64,000 nucleotides of DNA from Bryopsis sp. KO-2023. Its lineage: Eukaryota > Chlorophyta > Ulvophyceae > Bryopsidales > Bryopsidaceae. The notes beneath the pieces were generated by a model. That model was not told the DNA's origin. It did no database searches and worked only from the letters and a program-made list of their open reading frames with translations. This document shows, one piece after another, positions 45,028-57,482 of this stretch. The translations under genes were made by a program, and so were the position numbers. Numbering within the stretch: the stretch's first letter is position 1; every line of letters begins with the position of its first letter. Location of the stretch: the NCBI GenBank assembly GCA_030272585.1, contig BSYQ01000002.1, forward strand, positions 4,836,001 through 4,900,000. The letters are read 5' to 3'.

Positions 45028-45240
45028 TCTTAAAAAATACGAAAAATACGAAAATGCGAAATACGAGATGCGAAAAAAAAAATAGGAAAAAAACGAAAAA
45101 ACGAAAAAAATACGGATACGAAAAAAATGCGAATACGAAAAAAAAAAAAAAAAAACGAATAAATACGAAAATACGAAACCGAAAAAATACGAAAATACGA
45201 AAAAAATGAAAAATGAAAAATACGAAATACGAAATAATGT
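45028..45240. repeat. (ACGAAAAAT)-type low-complexity tract
   Basis: Roughly 210 bp of TACGAAAA, ATACGAAAA and poly(A) variants without strict period. The Lys-rich or Phe-rich readings in it are by-products. It could be a decayed minisatellite. Confidence 0.7.
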
Positions 45241-45991
45241 TAGATATTGTGATCTCATGGAATGCCTGGATGAGCACAATATAGGTTGATCTATACCTTA
45301 TATTCAACCTTGGAAGCCGACTGTAAACGTTTACCTCAGTTTCGCCCTCGGATTTGTTTGCAAGAGGCACCGAAAAGTACTAATCGCTATATTATTATTA
45401 TTTATTTGGTGTTCTTTGCGATCTTTTTCGCGTCCAAACGATGATATGTACGGAAAATTCACTTTCAATTTGTGAGATACATATCTTACAGTTTTAGTGA
45501 CCTCCTTAAAGCGCAATATTCTTGCTCATATTGATGACGCCAACTCTCTTTGTAAAAATTCTTTCTCCGAGCGAGTGACTTGATATGTCGCTTTAATTGC
45601 TCCTCTTGCCTATCCTAGGTCTATCCGAGGAGATTGAATCCTTCTTAAGCATGATGTTGGGGATTTTATCCGTATCTTTCAGCAACTAGGAGCAACGCTA
45701 TAAGGTTAGCTTTTGCAAGTTACTTGTCAAATATCTTGGAGAGTAGGTGCCGGAACTGCATAATATCGCTCCAACATCCTCTGAACCTTTATTGGTTTTC
45801 CTGCCACTTTTCCCGCAAGCCCTACCTTGACCTCTAATGCTTCTCTTTCTTTGAGGAGGGCTTCTTCCTCGTTGAGCAACTGGGTGTTTTCAGTCTTTTA
45901 GCTATCTCTTTCCGCCTTAACCCCCCCCTCTTCTTCCATCTCGACAATCTTTTTTTTCAACCTCTCCTTCTCTTCTTGGAACTCTCTCTAC

Positions 45992-46276
45992 TCAGAGAGT
46001 CAAATCTATATCTTTTCTCCGACTTGCACCTCCCCCGGCGAACGGATTCCCAGGCTGCTCGATAAACTCGCCAAGTCCAGAGAGCATCCCCTCCAAACGT
46101 TGCTGCGAAGTCCCTTCCGCCGGGACGGTTTGCGTAAACAATTCTGGGGCAAAGTCAGGAAACTTTGCTACCCTAGGTTCGGCCCTTGCCGGCGCACCCT
46201 GCGCATCCAACAACCGTTCCAACAGCTTCGTCTGCTGTTCTGCCTGTAACTTGAGGGCCTGGACCAGCGCCCTCAT
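45992..46276 (-). CDS. Gag-like N-terminal fragment
   Basis: From ATG at 46276 the frame reads MRALVQALKLQAEQQTKLLE, a helical start, then Pro-rich LDAQGAPARAEPRVAKFPDF, then EEL-type helices to a TAA at 45992 (94 residues). The frame is open a further nine codons upstream without ATG. The start is reminiscent of gag proteins of LTR elements, and decayed Lys-rich sequence follows. No LTR or primer site could be placed. GC content is higher than the surroundings. Confidence 0.35.
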   Translation of the reverse strand: MRALVQALKLQAEQQTKLLERLLDAQGAPARAEPRVAKFPDFAPELFTQTVPAEGTSQQRLEGMLSGLGEFIEQPGNPFAGGGASRRKDIDLTL

Positions 46277-47019
46277 CGAATCCTGACTGTTTTTTCTATC
46301 CAAATGGTCTCCTAGTCGAAAACGATTACGATCCCACCGCAGGAAGGCCTGCGACTTTGACTGCGAACGCAGAAAAAGATGTCGCTACCTGCGACTGCTG
46401 CGCTTAAAAACCCGTGCCGCCACGAGATCTCAATGCCAGCTCACGTCCATAACGCTCATTATAAAATAACGTGCTATTACGGACACTACCGTACTGTTAC
46501 AACCCCCATTTAATCCTTGAATCCTTATTAACAATTGTTGATATACCAATTGTTGTTGTTGAACATGGCCGCTCTTGTTTGCTGACATCGATCGTTCAAT
46601 CTTGATGTCAATAAGCGGAAGCTGTCTGTTAATCAACATAAGAGGATTAAGTTCTCAAAACAAGGTCACAATAGTTGAAGAGAATTGGAGTTAATAGCAC
46701 TATTTGCTGACTGGACTACCAAATACAAAGACCCTTTTCGTGTAAGATCCACGTCAAGTCTTAAATCGTATTTTTTATCTTTCGCTATCTCAACAATGAA
46801 AGCGTCTCTCCCGGAGGTGTATCGTATCTATTTTGGTTGTGAAAAAACATACGCTTTTCAACGTCTTTCATCAGAATCTCTTGTTGGACGGACTATCAGT
46901 GTTTTTTCATTCCACGCCTGCGTGTCGAAATCATCCCCGTTGAAGTTCGAAAAGTCTCCTTTTTCCGCCTAGAAAACTTTTCCCTTGTGTCACGCACTCA
47001 ACAGTCTTGGGAAGCGTCG

Positions 47020-47256
47020 CTATTTTCTTTCTTTTGTGTCGGTGAAATAACCAAGGTTCAAAATCCCGTCGCGTCCACGTTCCAGTTTCTTTCGCAACCT
47101 CCGATCCAACTCAAATAGAAAACGTAGCTTCTTTTCTAAAGAGGCACTCCCTTGGCCTCGAACTCTGGAGATAGTTCGTTCCTCACACGCATCACGAGCT
47201 TTGGACTCGGTCAACACATCGCTTCTTCCACACAATCCACACGCGCTCCTCCCCAC
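47020..47256 (-). CDS. Unrecognised coding-looking fragment
   Basis: Minus-strand frame ending TAG at 47020: CGLCGRSDVLTESKARDACE then KKLRFLFELDRRLRKKLERG. Charged and natural-looking, with a CxxC at its start that might be half a zinc finger. Probably a transposon relic. Confidence 0.25.
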   Translation of the reverse strand: MGRSACGLCGRSDVLTESKARDACEERTISRVRGQGSASLEKKLRFLFELDRRLRKKLERGRDGILNLGYFTDTKERK

Positions 47257-49710
47257 AAGGTCCCCTCAACTTCCACGACCTCCATCGCTAAGGACGGCCT
47301 ACGCTCCGAAACCACTTGTGACGGTTTCCTTGGGGATGGGAGCGGACCTTGTCTCGCACAAAATTACAACCTTCGACAAGATAATCACAAGACCTTTTCA
47401 CCGGAATAAATAGCCCAAAGAGTCCTGCTGAGTCAACCTACCCTAACCTTGGCCCATACAAACATCAAGATCGATTAACTCTATCTAACCACTCCTGGAT
47501 CAGATTGTCCCAATTATAAATCTAGCCACTCCTGGACTAAACCACCCCATGGTAGGCCCAAAGCCGATCGAAACGAATCAATCAACTCCCACAATCTTTC
47601 CTCTAATCCGACTAATCCTCTACCACCACCGAACTACTGTTTCAAGCAACATAATTTTAGGCACGTGTATGATACGAAATCGGGGTCAAATATCAAATCT
47701 GTCGTGGATGAGAATATCAGATGGTCCCTGCATATGAAGAGCTCCTTGATTGATTGGTTAGACGGGTGGGGTTGCTTCGAGTCAATTATACCAAAAAAAA
47801 CAAGAACATATCGCTTCGACATCGACTTTCAACTAGTCGACACACAAAACGATCGCATCAACTATCAACATTTTGGGTGTTATCTCCCACTATGTCCTCT
47901 TCATCGGGCTCGTCCATTCCTCGTTGGTAACCGGGTACCGTGCCATTTGCGACGAACTCTTGATACCAATCTCCCCCGTATCTCGAAGAAAGCCTCTCGC
48001 TTTTGCATTTCTGTTTCACTTCAACATTCTCATTGATATATCCCAAACAAATGCAAAAATGCTGCAACCGTGGTGTGGTGAAGCTTTGGACCCCTTAACG
48101 ACGCAACAAAACACGAGCGTACCATGTGAGTCTCACTTACTCATGTACTATGAAAAACGGACATGATTTTGTTGAACCCCCGGAAACGCCTATCTCCTAT
48201 ATAAGGTCCAACCTTGCAAGTTGGGTGGCTGCTATCGATGAGCTCAACAAGTATCGACTTTTCATTTTATTAGTTAGTCGTCATCGGTCAAGGTCTTCTT
48301 GAATGGTTTTTATATGTAGGAAGTTTCAAGTGGTCGCAAAAAAAAAAAAAATTCAAGTGAGTTGACCCCTCTTGGACTCTATTGGCAGCCACCACATCAT
48401 GAGGAACCCCCACCTTGTCGTAATGGAATATATTTTTCGCGAGGTTTACCTCATTTCAAGACCATATGTGTAGCGGCCATGCACTGTAACAATATGCTAG
48501 CTATTATCTTGAAGCTTCCAACGGACCACTTTGAGGACTTCTAAACGAGATGCAACGGTCCTTAACAACTTATGGTCAATCGTATTATAAGTCTTACAAA
48601 ATCGATCCGGATATCGTGTATTGTATTAGATCTTTTCTTCTTTATCTGTTGATAAAGAGTGGTCAACCGTTGGCGCTCTCGAAGAAAAACGGTTACCTCG
48701 ACCTCTTCCGCTACTTCCTTTATCCTTCTCGAGCTTCCTTTCACGGCTTCTCGAGCCCTTTTCATACGGTATTATAGAGTTTCTTCGTTCGCTAGTCGCT
48801 TGATTTTGAGAGAAAAAGAAAGCTTTTTTAAAGGATAGCTAGTCCCCTACGTACGAGGGTTCGTCCCAGCATCCATGGTCTAGTAACGCTCTCATCACGC
48901 AATACAATGGAGGAGAAGAGTCTTCTCAGAAGACGACCAGCAAGCTATTCAAATTGGAAACACACTTTGTCGCAACTTTTATGTTCGACCACCAGGAGAG
49001 GAAGAATCTTGGGCCCTAGGTCCCATCCTTCAATCCATTGTGATCAATTGAATTTGCGCCAATTATAGATTGAGCAACTGGCCTACCAACTAAGTAAGGC
49101 GATTAATCCCCCATCCGTTCTATTTGGAGGTGGTTGAAAACTTGAGTGACCCCCTGGTCTTGATTTACAAAAGGTGTGTTATGGATCCATATGAACATCA
49201 TCATTGATTGCATGTGATGGTGCCCCTGATGGTACTAGTAATGGAGTTAATCCTTGGAGTATATCAGCATCACTTTTCAACTTCACAAAAAGCACCAACA
49301 TCGTTTTTGATGTAGTTGCTGCCTTGAATGGAAACGTTGATCCAACCTTGAAGTCGTTTGTGGCAATGTCTCTTGAGGTTCAGACTCTAGGACTGTTACA
49401 TTCCTCTCCACTAAATGAGCAGTAAGTTCCAACACTTCCAAGATGATAGTAACGAAAAAATAAGCCAATTAGTGACAAAAAACAAATAAAAACTACATGA
49501 AGTATTCACCAGCTCTTTAAGATTATTCTCCTCTTTTTCACCTCAAAAACAACCCCAAGGGTTCAAAAACTTGTAAGTCCTTCCAGATGATCCAATTCAT
49601 CTTAAAGTGAAATTCTTCCAGAAACAATTGACTTCTACAACACTAAAAACATTCATTTATTTTCTTGGTACTCCGAACTGCGAATATTCGTTAGGCTCCA
49701 GATCATCGTT

Positions 49711-50037
49711 CTAGGCTCCTTTAAAAAAGGGCCCGGACCTTTTTCCTTCTTCACTATTTTGAAAGGCTACCTGCAGTGCGGTGATGTCTGCTGCAAGGAC
49801 AGCCGCCGGCCAGTGGGGGCTCGTTGTGATACGGATCCTGCTCCCTGCAGGCAGAGCACCAGCATAAAAAGTGTCAAACGTGGCCCCACCTGCGGGAGCG
49901 GGCGCACAAGTCAAGGCAGCAGTGGGGGCAGCACCAACGGTGAGCCAAGTCGGGTGTTTTCTTATGTCTTGACAAATCCGCATCGTGTTATCTACCCACG
50001 ACACGAAAGTTCTGTTGATGGTAGTGGCTAAGGTCGT
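49711..50037 (-). CDS. GC-rich unknown open fragment
   Basis: A GC-rich island in AT-rich decayed DNA. The minus strand reads SWVDNTMRICQDIRKHPTWL, then an Ala/Pro-rich part (GAAPTAALTCAPAPAGGATF) and ITTSPHWPAAVLAADITALQ, ending at 49711. Composition differs from its neighbours, suggesting a younger insertion, but no family is recognised. Start not defined. Confidence 0.25.
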   Translation of the reverse strand, partial: TTLATTINRTFVSWVDNTMRICQDIRKHPTWLTVGAAPTAALTCAPAPAGGATFDTFYAGALPAGSRIRITTSPHWPAAVLAADITALQVAFQNSEEGKRSGPFFKGA

Positions 50038-51371
50038 GATGGTTGGAATTGCAACTAGGATAGCCTAGGAGAGAAAACATATAACTACAAAGATGAAGAT
50101 TCTTGTTATGCGACCAATGTAACACTTCCGGTCCTTGGTCTTTCATATTGATCTTGAAGGTCTTGGTGTTTGTCTTCTACCATGGCCTCGCGGCTCTATC
50201 TCCATTCATCGGCTATATAATTCCGGCGAGAAGGAGCAATAGGAAATGCGGGTTAGTATATGTGAGGCTAACTTACACCGATCATACTCCGTTCGGACCC
50301 TATTACTACATTGATCCCAAGAATCCCTAACCATTTCCATGTGAGGAGTTCTCATCGGTGGGTATTCGTGGTCTTTTGAGAAAGATTAAAAAAAAATCAA
50401 CAATAATAATGAGGTTTCTTTCTATACCTGAACCACAATACGTGCTTCATAGGGGTTAAGTAGCGGAAGTGAGACCGGCCTTTGCTTAGGTTGACTCCGA
50501 ATGCCCTGCATTCCATCTGTGATAGCATTTTGTTCAAGGGGATCTCGTTTAGAAGGCTTTCAATGTGTTTTCCTCCGCATATAAAATTAAATCGTGTGTT
50601 GCGGTGTTAGTGGATTTCACCGTTTTACAGTGGTTGATTGTTGGTTGGCGCACTTATACACATACACAGGATCGGACACGAAGGAAAGCGTTTTTGAACT
50701 ATAAAGAATGAACAAAGGGTGGTCGCGAAGGCCACTTAAGTACTCCACCATAGAGCCTAGTCATCCGAATTATATGCGTAATTATTATATAAAGCTGCTG
50801 CTTGAGCTCTCTTCCCTTAGCCTGACGTCGCAAAACCTTCTGAGATATCACTTGGTATTTTTCGCTCAAGTGGTTAGACGGTGCACTTTGAATATGGAAT
50901 TAAAAAAATCAAATTAATCGAGCGAAAGGCGAAAAGAAAGTGATTATAAAAAAGGAAAAGGGGAAACCGGAAGTGGAGGTGGTAAAGTATCTCCGCTTAG
51001 GTGTGGAACATTAACAATATGATCGATTTGTTACAATCGAAATTACGTAAAGGGAAAGAGTAAAATCTTTCTCGGACAGACGAGGGTTATTTACTTGGGG
51101 GAGTGGTTGTTTACATGTCTATCCACATGCGTGTTCGTTGTGAACCTCTAGCTGACTCATTGATAACTTCTTGTAACTTTCACACATGGTAGAATGTATC
51201 ACTTCCACCGATTCTTTTATCATAAACGTCTCATCTAGCCGCCACATGTCTCAGAACGTCTCAAAAAATGATATGTTACATCAAAGAATGTTATACCGAA
51301 ACACAACCAATTAGCTTGTCAAGTAAGTGGGCTCCCGTTTCATCACGTGGAGTATTATTTAGCCAAAAAAA
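50038..51371. other. Decayed sequence, no gene seen
   Basis: Short frames only, no motif, no notable repeat. Confidence 0.3.
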
Positions 51372-51821
51372 TTAAGAGATTTGGATTTCCTCAGTGATTC
51401 TTCCAATCGCCACTTCGGTATCACCAGGTGGCATGTTTATGATAAACAATCCTTTTCGTAACAGTTCAGAATCTCTCAAAAGTTCTGTTTCAAAAGCCTT
51501 GTCTTGGCGTTCCTTAACCGAGTCTAATTTCATTCTTAGGCCCTTCATAATTTCAGATACTCGCTCATCCAATTACTTAACATCAGACTTGGCGAAGCTC
51601 TTCTTTAAATGTTTGCTCAATTTCCTCGATTCTTTCCCGAGTGGCTTCATGTTCCTATTTCCTTGTCTCAGCTCTTGTTGGGCTGCCAGCATAGCATCTA
51701 TTTTTGCATTAAGATCCATGCGTACAATTGTCTTTGGGGCGGACTTCGGAGCCATCTTTACATCTATTGACTTCTTTTCCTTGTCCTTGTCTAGTCTCTT
51801 TCCTGTCTTGGTGTTTTGCAC
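51372..51821 (-). CDS. Charged open fragments downstream of the reverse transcriptase relic
   Basis: Two adjoining minus-strand frames (51821-51573 and 51572-51372) are joined by one in-frame stop. The first is very Lys-rich (KKSIDVKMAPKSAPKTIVRM, MLAAQQELRQGNRNMKPLGK); the second is helical (MDERVSEIMKGLRMKLDSVK). They could be the start of a transposon ORF1-type protein of another copy. The single separating codon suggests recent decay. Confidence 0.3.
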
Positions 51822-52367
51822 TTTGGGTTACGCAGCAAAACCACTCCTTTCACATTTAGGGGACTCACCAAAAAGTTGGGTCCCCTTAATTCAATATCGC
51901 TATGATTCTCCCTCAAAAAATATTTCTAGAAAACCCCACATTTATCTGTTCACATGGTCTAGCACCACCTTGAGACTCTCACTAATCACTACTTGTTGGA
52001 TTCTTCTCGCTAAGTCTTTTTCTTTTCTTTACCAAAAGGAAGCTTATTTAGGGAACTAACTAAACCTTTATCCGCCTTCACACTCCCCTCAGTGCCCCAC
52101 AGATCATGGGAACTACCCCTATATCAAAACCTAGATATTGAACCGAAATTTCCCGAGCAAACGGGTCATAGCGAACCCTCTTCTCTCTATATTGCTCACT
52201 AAGGTTAAACTCATTTGGGCAAGCCATATCAAGAACAAATCCCCTCTTTTCTTGTTCATCAAGAATAGCCAGGTTAGGTTCGTTAATGCACGGCTGGATT
52301 ACTGTCCATCGGTAGTCCTAGGAAACTAGCCATCTATCATTCTCTAAAGGTGCCGGAATATCCCTTC

Positions 52368-54275
52368 CTATCTCTCTTTCACTTTTAACTCTACGATCAA
52401 ATCCCGCCTTGAACCGAAAATACAAAAAAAAAACAGTCGGGCTTGGTCATGTCTTTTCTTGTACCCCTTAAATTCATATGCAGTTGTACAACCCACAACT
52501 ATGTGGGTTACTGTTTCAGATGCTTCCCCACGAAGCGTACACATTATCGGGGTCCTCGTTTTGTAAACATCGGTCATGACATATCCGGTTTTGGTCCTTT
52601 CTTCTTGTCATTTGAAAAACAAGTTCTCTCTATGGGATGGAATGGATCCGGAGGTTAACCATGAAAATGTAGTTTCCTATTGAACCCAACTGAATTTACA
52701 AATCTAGAGAACTTTCCCAAGTCATGGAGTGATCCCCATTCTACTCTTTTTTTCCCTTTGATAATCCATCTTGATCTCCTTCACAAGAGCTAACCATTCT
52801 TTCTTTGACTCATCCCCTAATTTGATTGTCCCTGTTTCTAGGAAATCTATCAACTGTTCCAATTTCTCACATACTATTCTCACTCTATTGAGTATAACCT
52901 TATACCTCTCGAATCGTTCTCTTGTTGTTCCTGGTGGTCGGTCATGTCTCTCCACGTTTCTCAATAGTTCACTTGTACCGAAAACAACTTCACCAGTCAA
53001 CCGAAGCGTTTCAGTGCAATATATCTGGATTACCGAGTAATTCCTTTTCCCCTATACTCCCTTTCAACGTATAACCTTCCTACACTAGAAGTGATGTCTA
53101 AGGCATCGTTTTCTCGCATAATTTTCCTCAGTTCCCTTCTAAAGCTTCTATTTCTTCCAATCCCCACTGAACTGCACACAACGCATACCTCATAACTCCC
53201 AGAGCCCAAGTGTTTTGGGCTAAAACCATATTTCTAGATCCCAACAAAGACCCCCATACACATCTAGCGCGTAGTTTTACTCTATTTTTTACTTGATTTT
53301 TAACTTCCCAATATGAATACAGGGAACCTTGCTAGATTCCTAGATATTTGTGGGACTCCCCTCTCCCTAAAAGGGTGAAAACAACACCCCCCATTATTGT
53401 TCTGTCTCCACAATCACGGATGTTTTCAAAGCACTTGTCAATGTTTAATTCTAGTCCTAAGGATCTACTAGTATCCTTCACTGTGACAATGAGTTCATCC
53501 AACCGTTCCCCAGAGTTCGAGTAAAGTTTTACATCATCCATAAAGCTTAGGTGATTCAGAAGACTCTTGTAAAACTGTTAGCTACTCTCCCCCATTTCCA
53601 TAAAGCATTGTTTCTCAATTTGAATGTAATTGGGGTGGTAGCTAGGACAAATAACATTGGTGATAATGTATCACCCTGGTAAATCCCTGTAAGAGCCCGG
53701 ATAACCCATGATTGTTACGTCCTTTTTCCCTGGCCTACTTCCAAAACTAATTCCCAAAATTGCCAAACTGTTCGAATTGCCTCTCAGAGGACTAATGGAA
53801 TATTCAGGCATGCTAACATTGATCGAAGCGCTTCATGATCTACACTATCGTAAGCATTAGAGAAGTCTATCCACGCTTCGAACAGGTCTTTTGATCATCG
53901 CTTAGCATCTACTATAATAGCGAGATCTGTCATCAATGCACTAAACGCACTCATTCCCATAGTCCCCCCTACTTGCTCCCAGATTCCTCTCAAAACCGGT
54001 GCAGTTGCTATGACCAACCTCTCAATTAATATATCTATAGAAAATTTAAACATAGTGTTCAGAAGCGTTGTTGGTCTATAGCTCTGCGGCAAACTCCTAT
54101 CCTTTCATGGTTTTAGCAACATAATCGTTCTCCCTTTAGATAACCATTTTGGGACTGCTAAATATCTATTAACTATTTTTAGGTACTCTTTCGCTAATAC
54201 TGGTTGTACCTTTGGAAAATGTCTAAAAACCCAATATGGTATTCCATCTAATCCAGGCACTCTACTCTACTCTAC
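52368..54275 (-). pseudogene. Decayed R2/R4-like non-LTR reverse transcriptase
   Basis: Reading the minus strand downward: an entry motif (VPGLDGIPYWVFRHF near 54270), PKWLSKGRTIMLLKP, SYRPTTLLNTMFKF (54090), motif A AWIDFSNAYDSVDHEALRS (53870), motif B GIYQGDTLSPMLFVLA (53690), the catalytic FMDDVKLYS (53540), HKYLGI (53340), NTWALGVMRYALCAVQW (53210), and at 52540 a degenerate zinc knuckle (CTLRGEASETVTHIVVGC, the second Cys being Arg) followed by KGYKKRHDQA. This order and these motifs match the R2/R4-type group of non-LTR retrotransposons, whose protein nicks DNA and copies RNA at the nick. At least two frameshifts and five stops inactivate it. No 5' DNA-binding fingers or C-terminal endonuclease are recognisable. 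Confidence 0.82.
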
Positions 54276-54439
54276 TTGTTACACTATTACGTTACACTAC
54301 TGCTACGTTTCCCTTTCCAAACCTCTGACACATCTCTTCCCGAAATAATCATCGTCCTATTTTCCATATTCAAGATGGTGCTGCTACGAAGTAGGTGCTC
54401 AGATCCTCTTCCCAATCTATCCTCCTAGATATGAGGGGT

Positions 54440-54830
54440 CTCTCAAATTTCTGCATCTAGTGGGACTTCATTGCCTGAACATCCATCATCTTCGGATCCA
54501 TTAGTAGCAATATTGATGCCACATGTTTTGAACGAGTCCCGAATCAAATCCGGCGATAAAGCATCCCAAGCATTGCATACCCATTGAAGGTACGCATGCA
54601 TTGGCGGTCGGCGAGGGTTTCCCCCGGTCGTGTATTCTTTTTTACCGGTTAGCATCCAATCGCAGCTTTGAAGGTCTGATTCCACACCACATCAGTGCTT
54701 GTACGTATTTTGTATAACCCTTGGGGATTACGGCGTTGTGAAGGTTAAGCTCTACAAGCACTTTTTTCGTTTCTTGTGAAATGTGTCACCGAAAACTGTC
54801 CCAAACGAGCAATCGTTTCCCGAAGCTCAA
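54440..54830 (-). pseudogene. Pogo-like DDE transposase remnant (C-terminal end)
   Basis: Near 54760 the minus strand reads NAVIPKGYTKYVQAL and, in a second frame, DVVWNQTFKAAIGC. That matches the IP-G-T--LQPLDV--NK-FK signature that closes the DDE domain of pogo-type transposases. At 54590-54480 YLQWVCNAWDALSPDLIRDS then FKTCGINIATNGSEDD matches the W-----IIRSFK-CGI--ALDGTEDD tail of the same family. Frameshifts and stops are present. The catalytic first two acidic residues are not visible. Confidence 0.65.
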
Positions 54831-54979
54831 CAGGTCGATCGTTCGCCTCAAAAATATTCCAACCCCATAAAAAAAATTAAAAAAACGCATACCCTTTATC
54901 GATGAAAGTAGGGAAGTCGCCAACAAACGCCCTTCCCTCGGATCCCTTTATACAATTCGGAGCTGCCTACACAGAGAGA

Positions 54980-55418
54980 TACAGTATAGACGCGTTTGTA
55001 AGGAACGCCAATGATTGGGCAGCCTGGCACGTTCCTTGTAATGCTACCCACGTGTTCGCTCATCCAGCCTTGTTGCTTGTGGGATCGTTCCTTGTAGTAC
55101 TGATAGCACCTTTCCTCGTTCCTTGTTCTCGACGCGATTTTCCATGAGACCCTTACATAATGATGATGCACTCTTCGTCACTCTCTGATCGAATTCACGC
55201 TTCCCAACTCATCCACGCTGACCCACACCAGCTCAAGACAACGCAGCGCGAAGCGTGAGCAGTGGGATTAGTTCCTTAACTTATCGTTCCTTATTTAGTT
55301 AATAAACGAAATTCTAGCCGTTCGTTCCTTGCAATGGTGTTCCTTCTGCAATCACTAAGCCTTTTTTCTAGCCTAGCGTTGCTTCCAAGGTGTTCCTTAC
55401 AAACGCGTCTATACTGTA
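54980..55418. mobile_element. TA-flanked MITE with CAGTATA terminal inverted repeats
   Basis: Terminal repeats CAGTATAGACGCGTTTGTAA (54982 on) and its complement (ending 55416) extend with one or two mismatches to about 29 bases. They are flanked by TA on both sides. The 435-bp interior has several GTTCCTTG motifs and no transposase. TA duplication and a CAGT start are typical of the Tc1/mariner/pogo superfamily, and the pogo transposase relic lies 150 bp away. Confidence 0.75.
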
Positions 55419-55879
55419 ATTGATCCCCGGATGACGTCTTGCAAAGGATTCACCGATTGGGTGAAGCTTAACGAAGCTGCAAAAACTAGAAAAACTAGTT
55501 TAATTCTCAAGGTCTTTCATTAAAAAAATCAATTCACATGTGCATGAGTTGATCAGACCCTGCGATTTGTAGACTCCGAACCCATTCGAAATATGGTCGG
55601 CGTCTTACCGCGAGGATCTATTCTAGGCGTCCCTGTCACTTCTTTTTCACTTGTCCCCGCCAAAAACCGACCCGGTCGATCAAGGAACGGCAGAGAAAAA
55701 AAAAAGGAATAAAAAAATGAAACGCTTTAATGCTGATCTGGATTAAGTTGCTAAGAGCAAACAGGATGTGCTCTTTACTCTCATATGTTGTGAGTGTATG
55801 GGAAATAATTGATGTATCGATGTTAAAATCGGGGCGTCTCAAAGGATGCATGAATTTAAGACTTTATATAGAAGTGGAT

Positions 55880-55945
55880 CATCACCCTCGGGGAATCGAA
55901 CCCTCGACGTTTAAACCTTCGGGGATTGACGCCTCCTTTTTCCAT
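55880..55945 (-). tRNA. Isolated tRNA 3'-half-like sequence
   Basis: Minus strand GAGGGTTCGATTCCCCGAGGG carries a B box (GGTTCGATTCC) and could end in an acceptor strand GGGTGAT. No matching 5' half is visible. Likely a tRNA pseudogene or SINE relic. Confidence 0.3.
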
Positions 55946-57415
55946 GCAAACGTATACTAAGTGTAAAAGGGATAATTCCTTGTTGTAATCTTCATTATTA
56001 TACTCTAAAGTCCTTCCAACCCTTACAGTATATTAGAATACATGATCTAGTTCCAACAAGGATTTCCGGGTTTTTTCTTGTTTATGTTCGTTTTTGTGCC
56101 ACATACAAATGCCCATCCAAGACATGATTTTTTCCAATAATGAATACTTGTAGATCTCCATGGGGGTGGTTTCGCTTGCTTATATTTTTAAAAGAAGTAT
56201 TGAATGAAATATTCAACCAAAGAGTGCTAAATTTTTGAGTTATAGAGATCCTATCCAATCCAAGTGAAACGAACCTTAATTTTTGGAATTCCTAAAAAGA
56301 GACACGTACGTCTTGTACTTGTCATTCTTTTTGCGATGCGCAAATGTCTAGGGTGGATGTTTCATTGATTAGATTTCGGTATCAGACTTTCAAAAAGGAT
56401 TGACACCCCATATATATATATATATATATATACTAGCGTTACTCATTGCAGCTTCCCTTGGAAATAATCGTCAAAACACAAATTTTGCTCAAAAAAAGAA
56501 CAAAAATAGATGCAACACCACAGATATTTTAATTGCATCCCGTTGAGCATTATATTAAAGACACTGTTTGAATTCATTCGGTCTTTTACTGTTTTTTTAT
56601 CCATTCAATCTTTTTTTTAGAGTGATACTATTCCGCACTTGTTGCATATTTTTTTTCATATGTTTAGAAATTGACTTCCCTGTTTCCCAAGTGAAATAAA
56701 ATGTATAACTAATAGTAGTGGTCTTTCTTATATTAATAAATAAATATTCTAAATTTACTGAAAATTAGGGGTAATAACTTTTTTTCCTCTTATTGCAAGT
56801 TCTTGAAATGAATTTGACTATTAAGAATCATTCCAAACAAAAAAAGAGGACGAATTCTTCCTTAGGGGAGGTGGGAGGGATATATAACACATTCTGCACA
56901 ATGATCTTTCCCTAGAGCAAAAAATTATTAGTAACGCTAGTCGTCGCTTTGTACGCAGCTTCGCTTGCAAAAAAAGTCAACTTATGGAACTTAGCTTAGT
57001 TCTTTCGTCGTGCTCAAAATTGTTGGACTGATAGGGTAAAAGATCTACCCTAAGGAAACAGACAAAAAGGCCAGGCGTCGAAGACGTCCCAGGCCATAGA
57101 AGGGAACGGGGGAACTCGTTATTACACCCTTAACCCCCTCAAACACCCTCGACCCAGTGGTAGGGCTAAAGACCACAAGCAAGAAGTTTTTCCTACATAA
57201 CCGTCCCCACCTAAGTAACCCTGGGTCGTACACATCACACTATCACACACACAGTCACGCTAAAACGCGATCAGCCCATCTACCTACGGGATACCACTAG
57301 AAACCATCTAACCAAGCCATAACTACTATCAACTTCTTCCCCCCCCGGGGCGAGCCACGTCCTCGAGGCTTAGAAAAGATAAAAACATGAAAACTAAAAA
57401 CTCGAAAGAACCCCA

Positions 57416-57482
57416 ACAAACAGAAAATAGACATAAGAGATGCCCCACAACAAACAGAAAATAGACATAAGAGATTCCCCAT
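57416..57482. repeat. 33-bp tandem duplication
   Basis: AACAAACAGAAAATAGACAT followed by AAGAGAT(G/T)CCCCA occurs twice in a row, the copies differing at one or two bases. Confidence 0.8.

Noticed and set aside
44928..45370. Lys-rich and Phe-rich open frames near 45.1 kb
   Set aside because: Products of the (ACGAAAA)n low-complexity tract.
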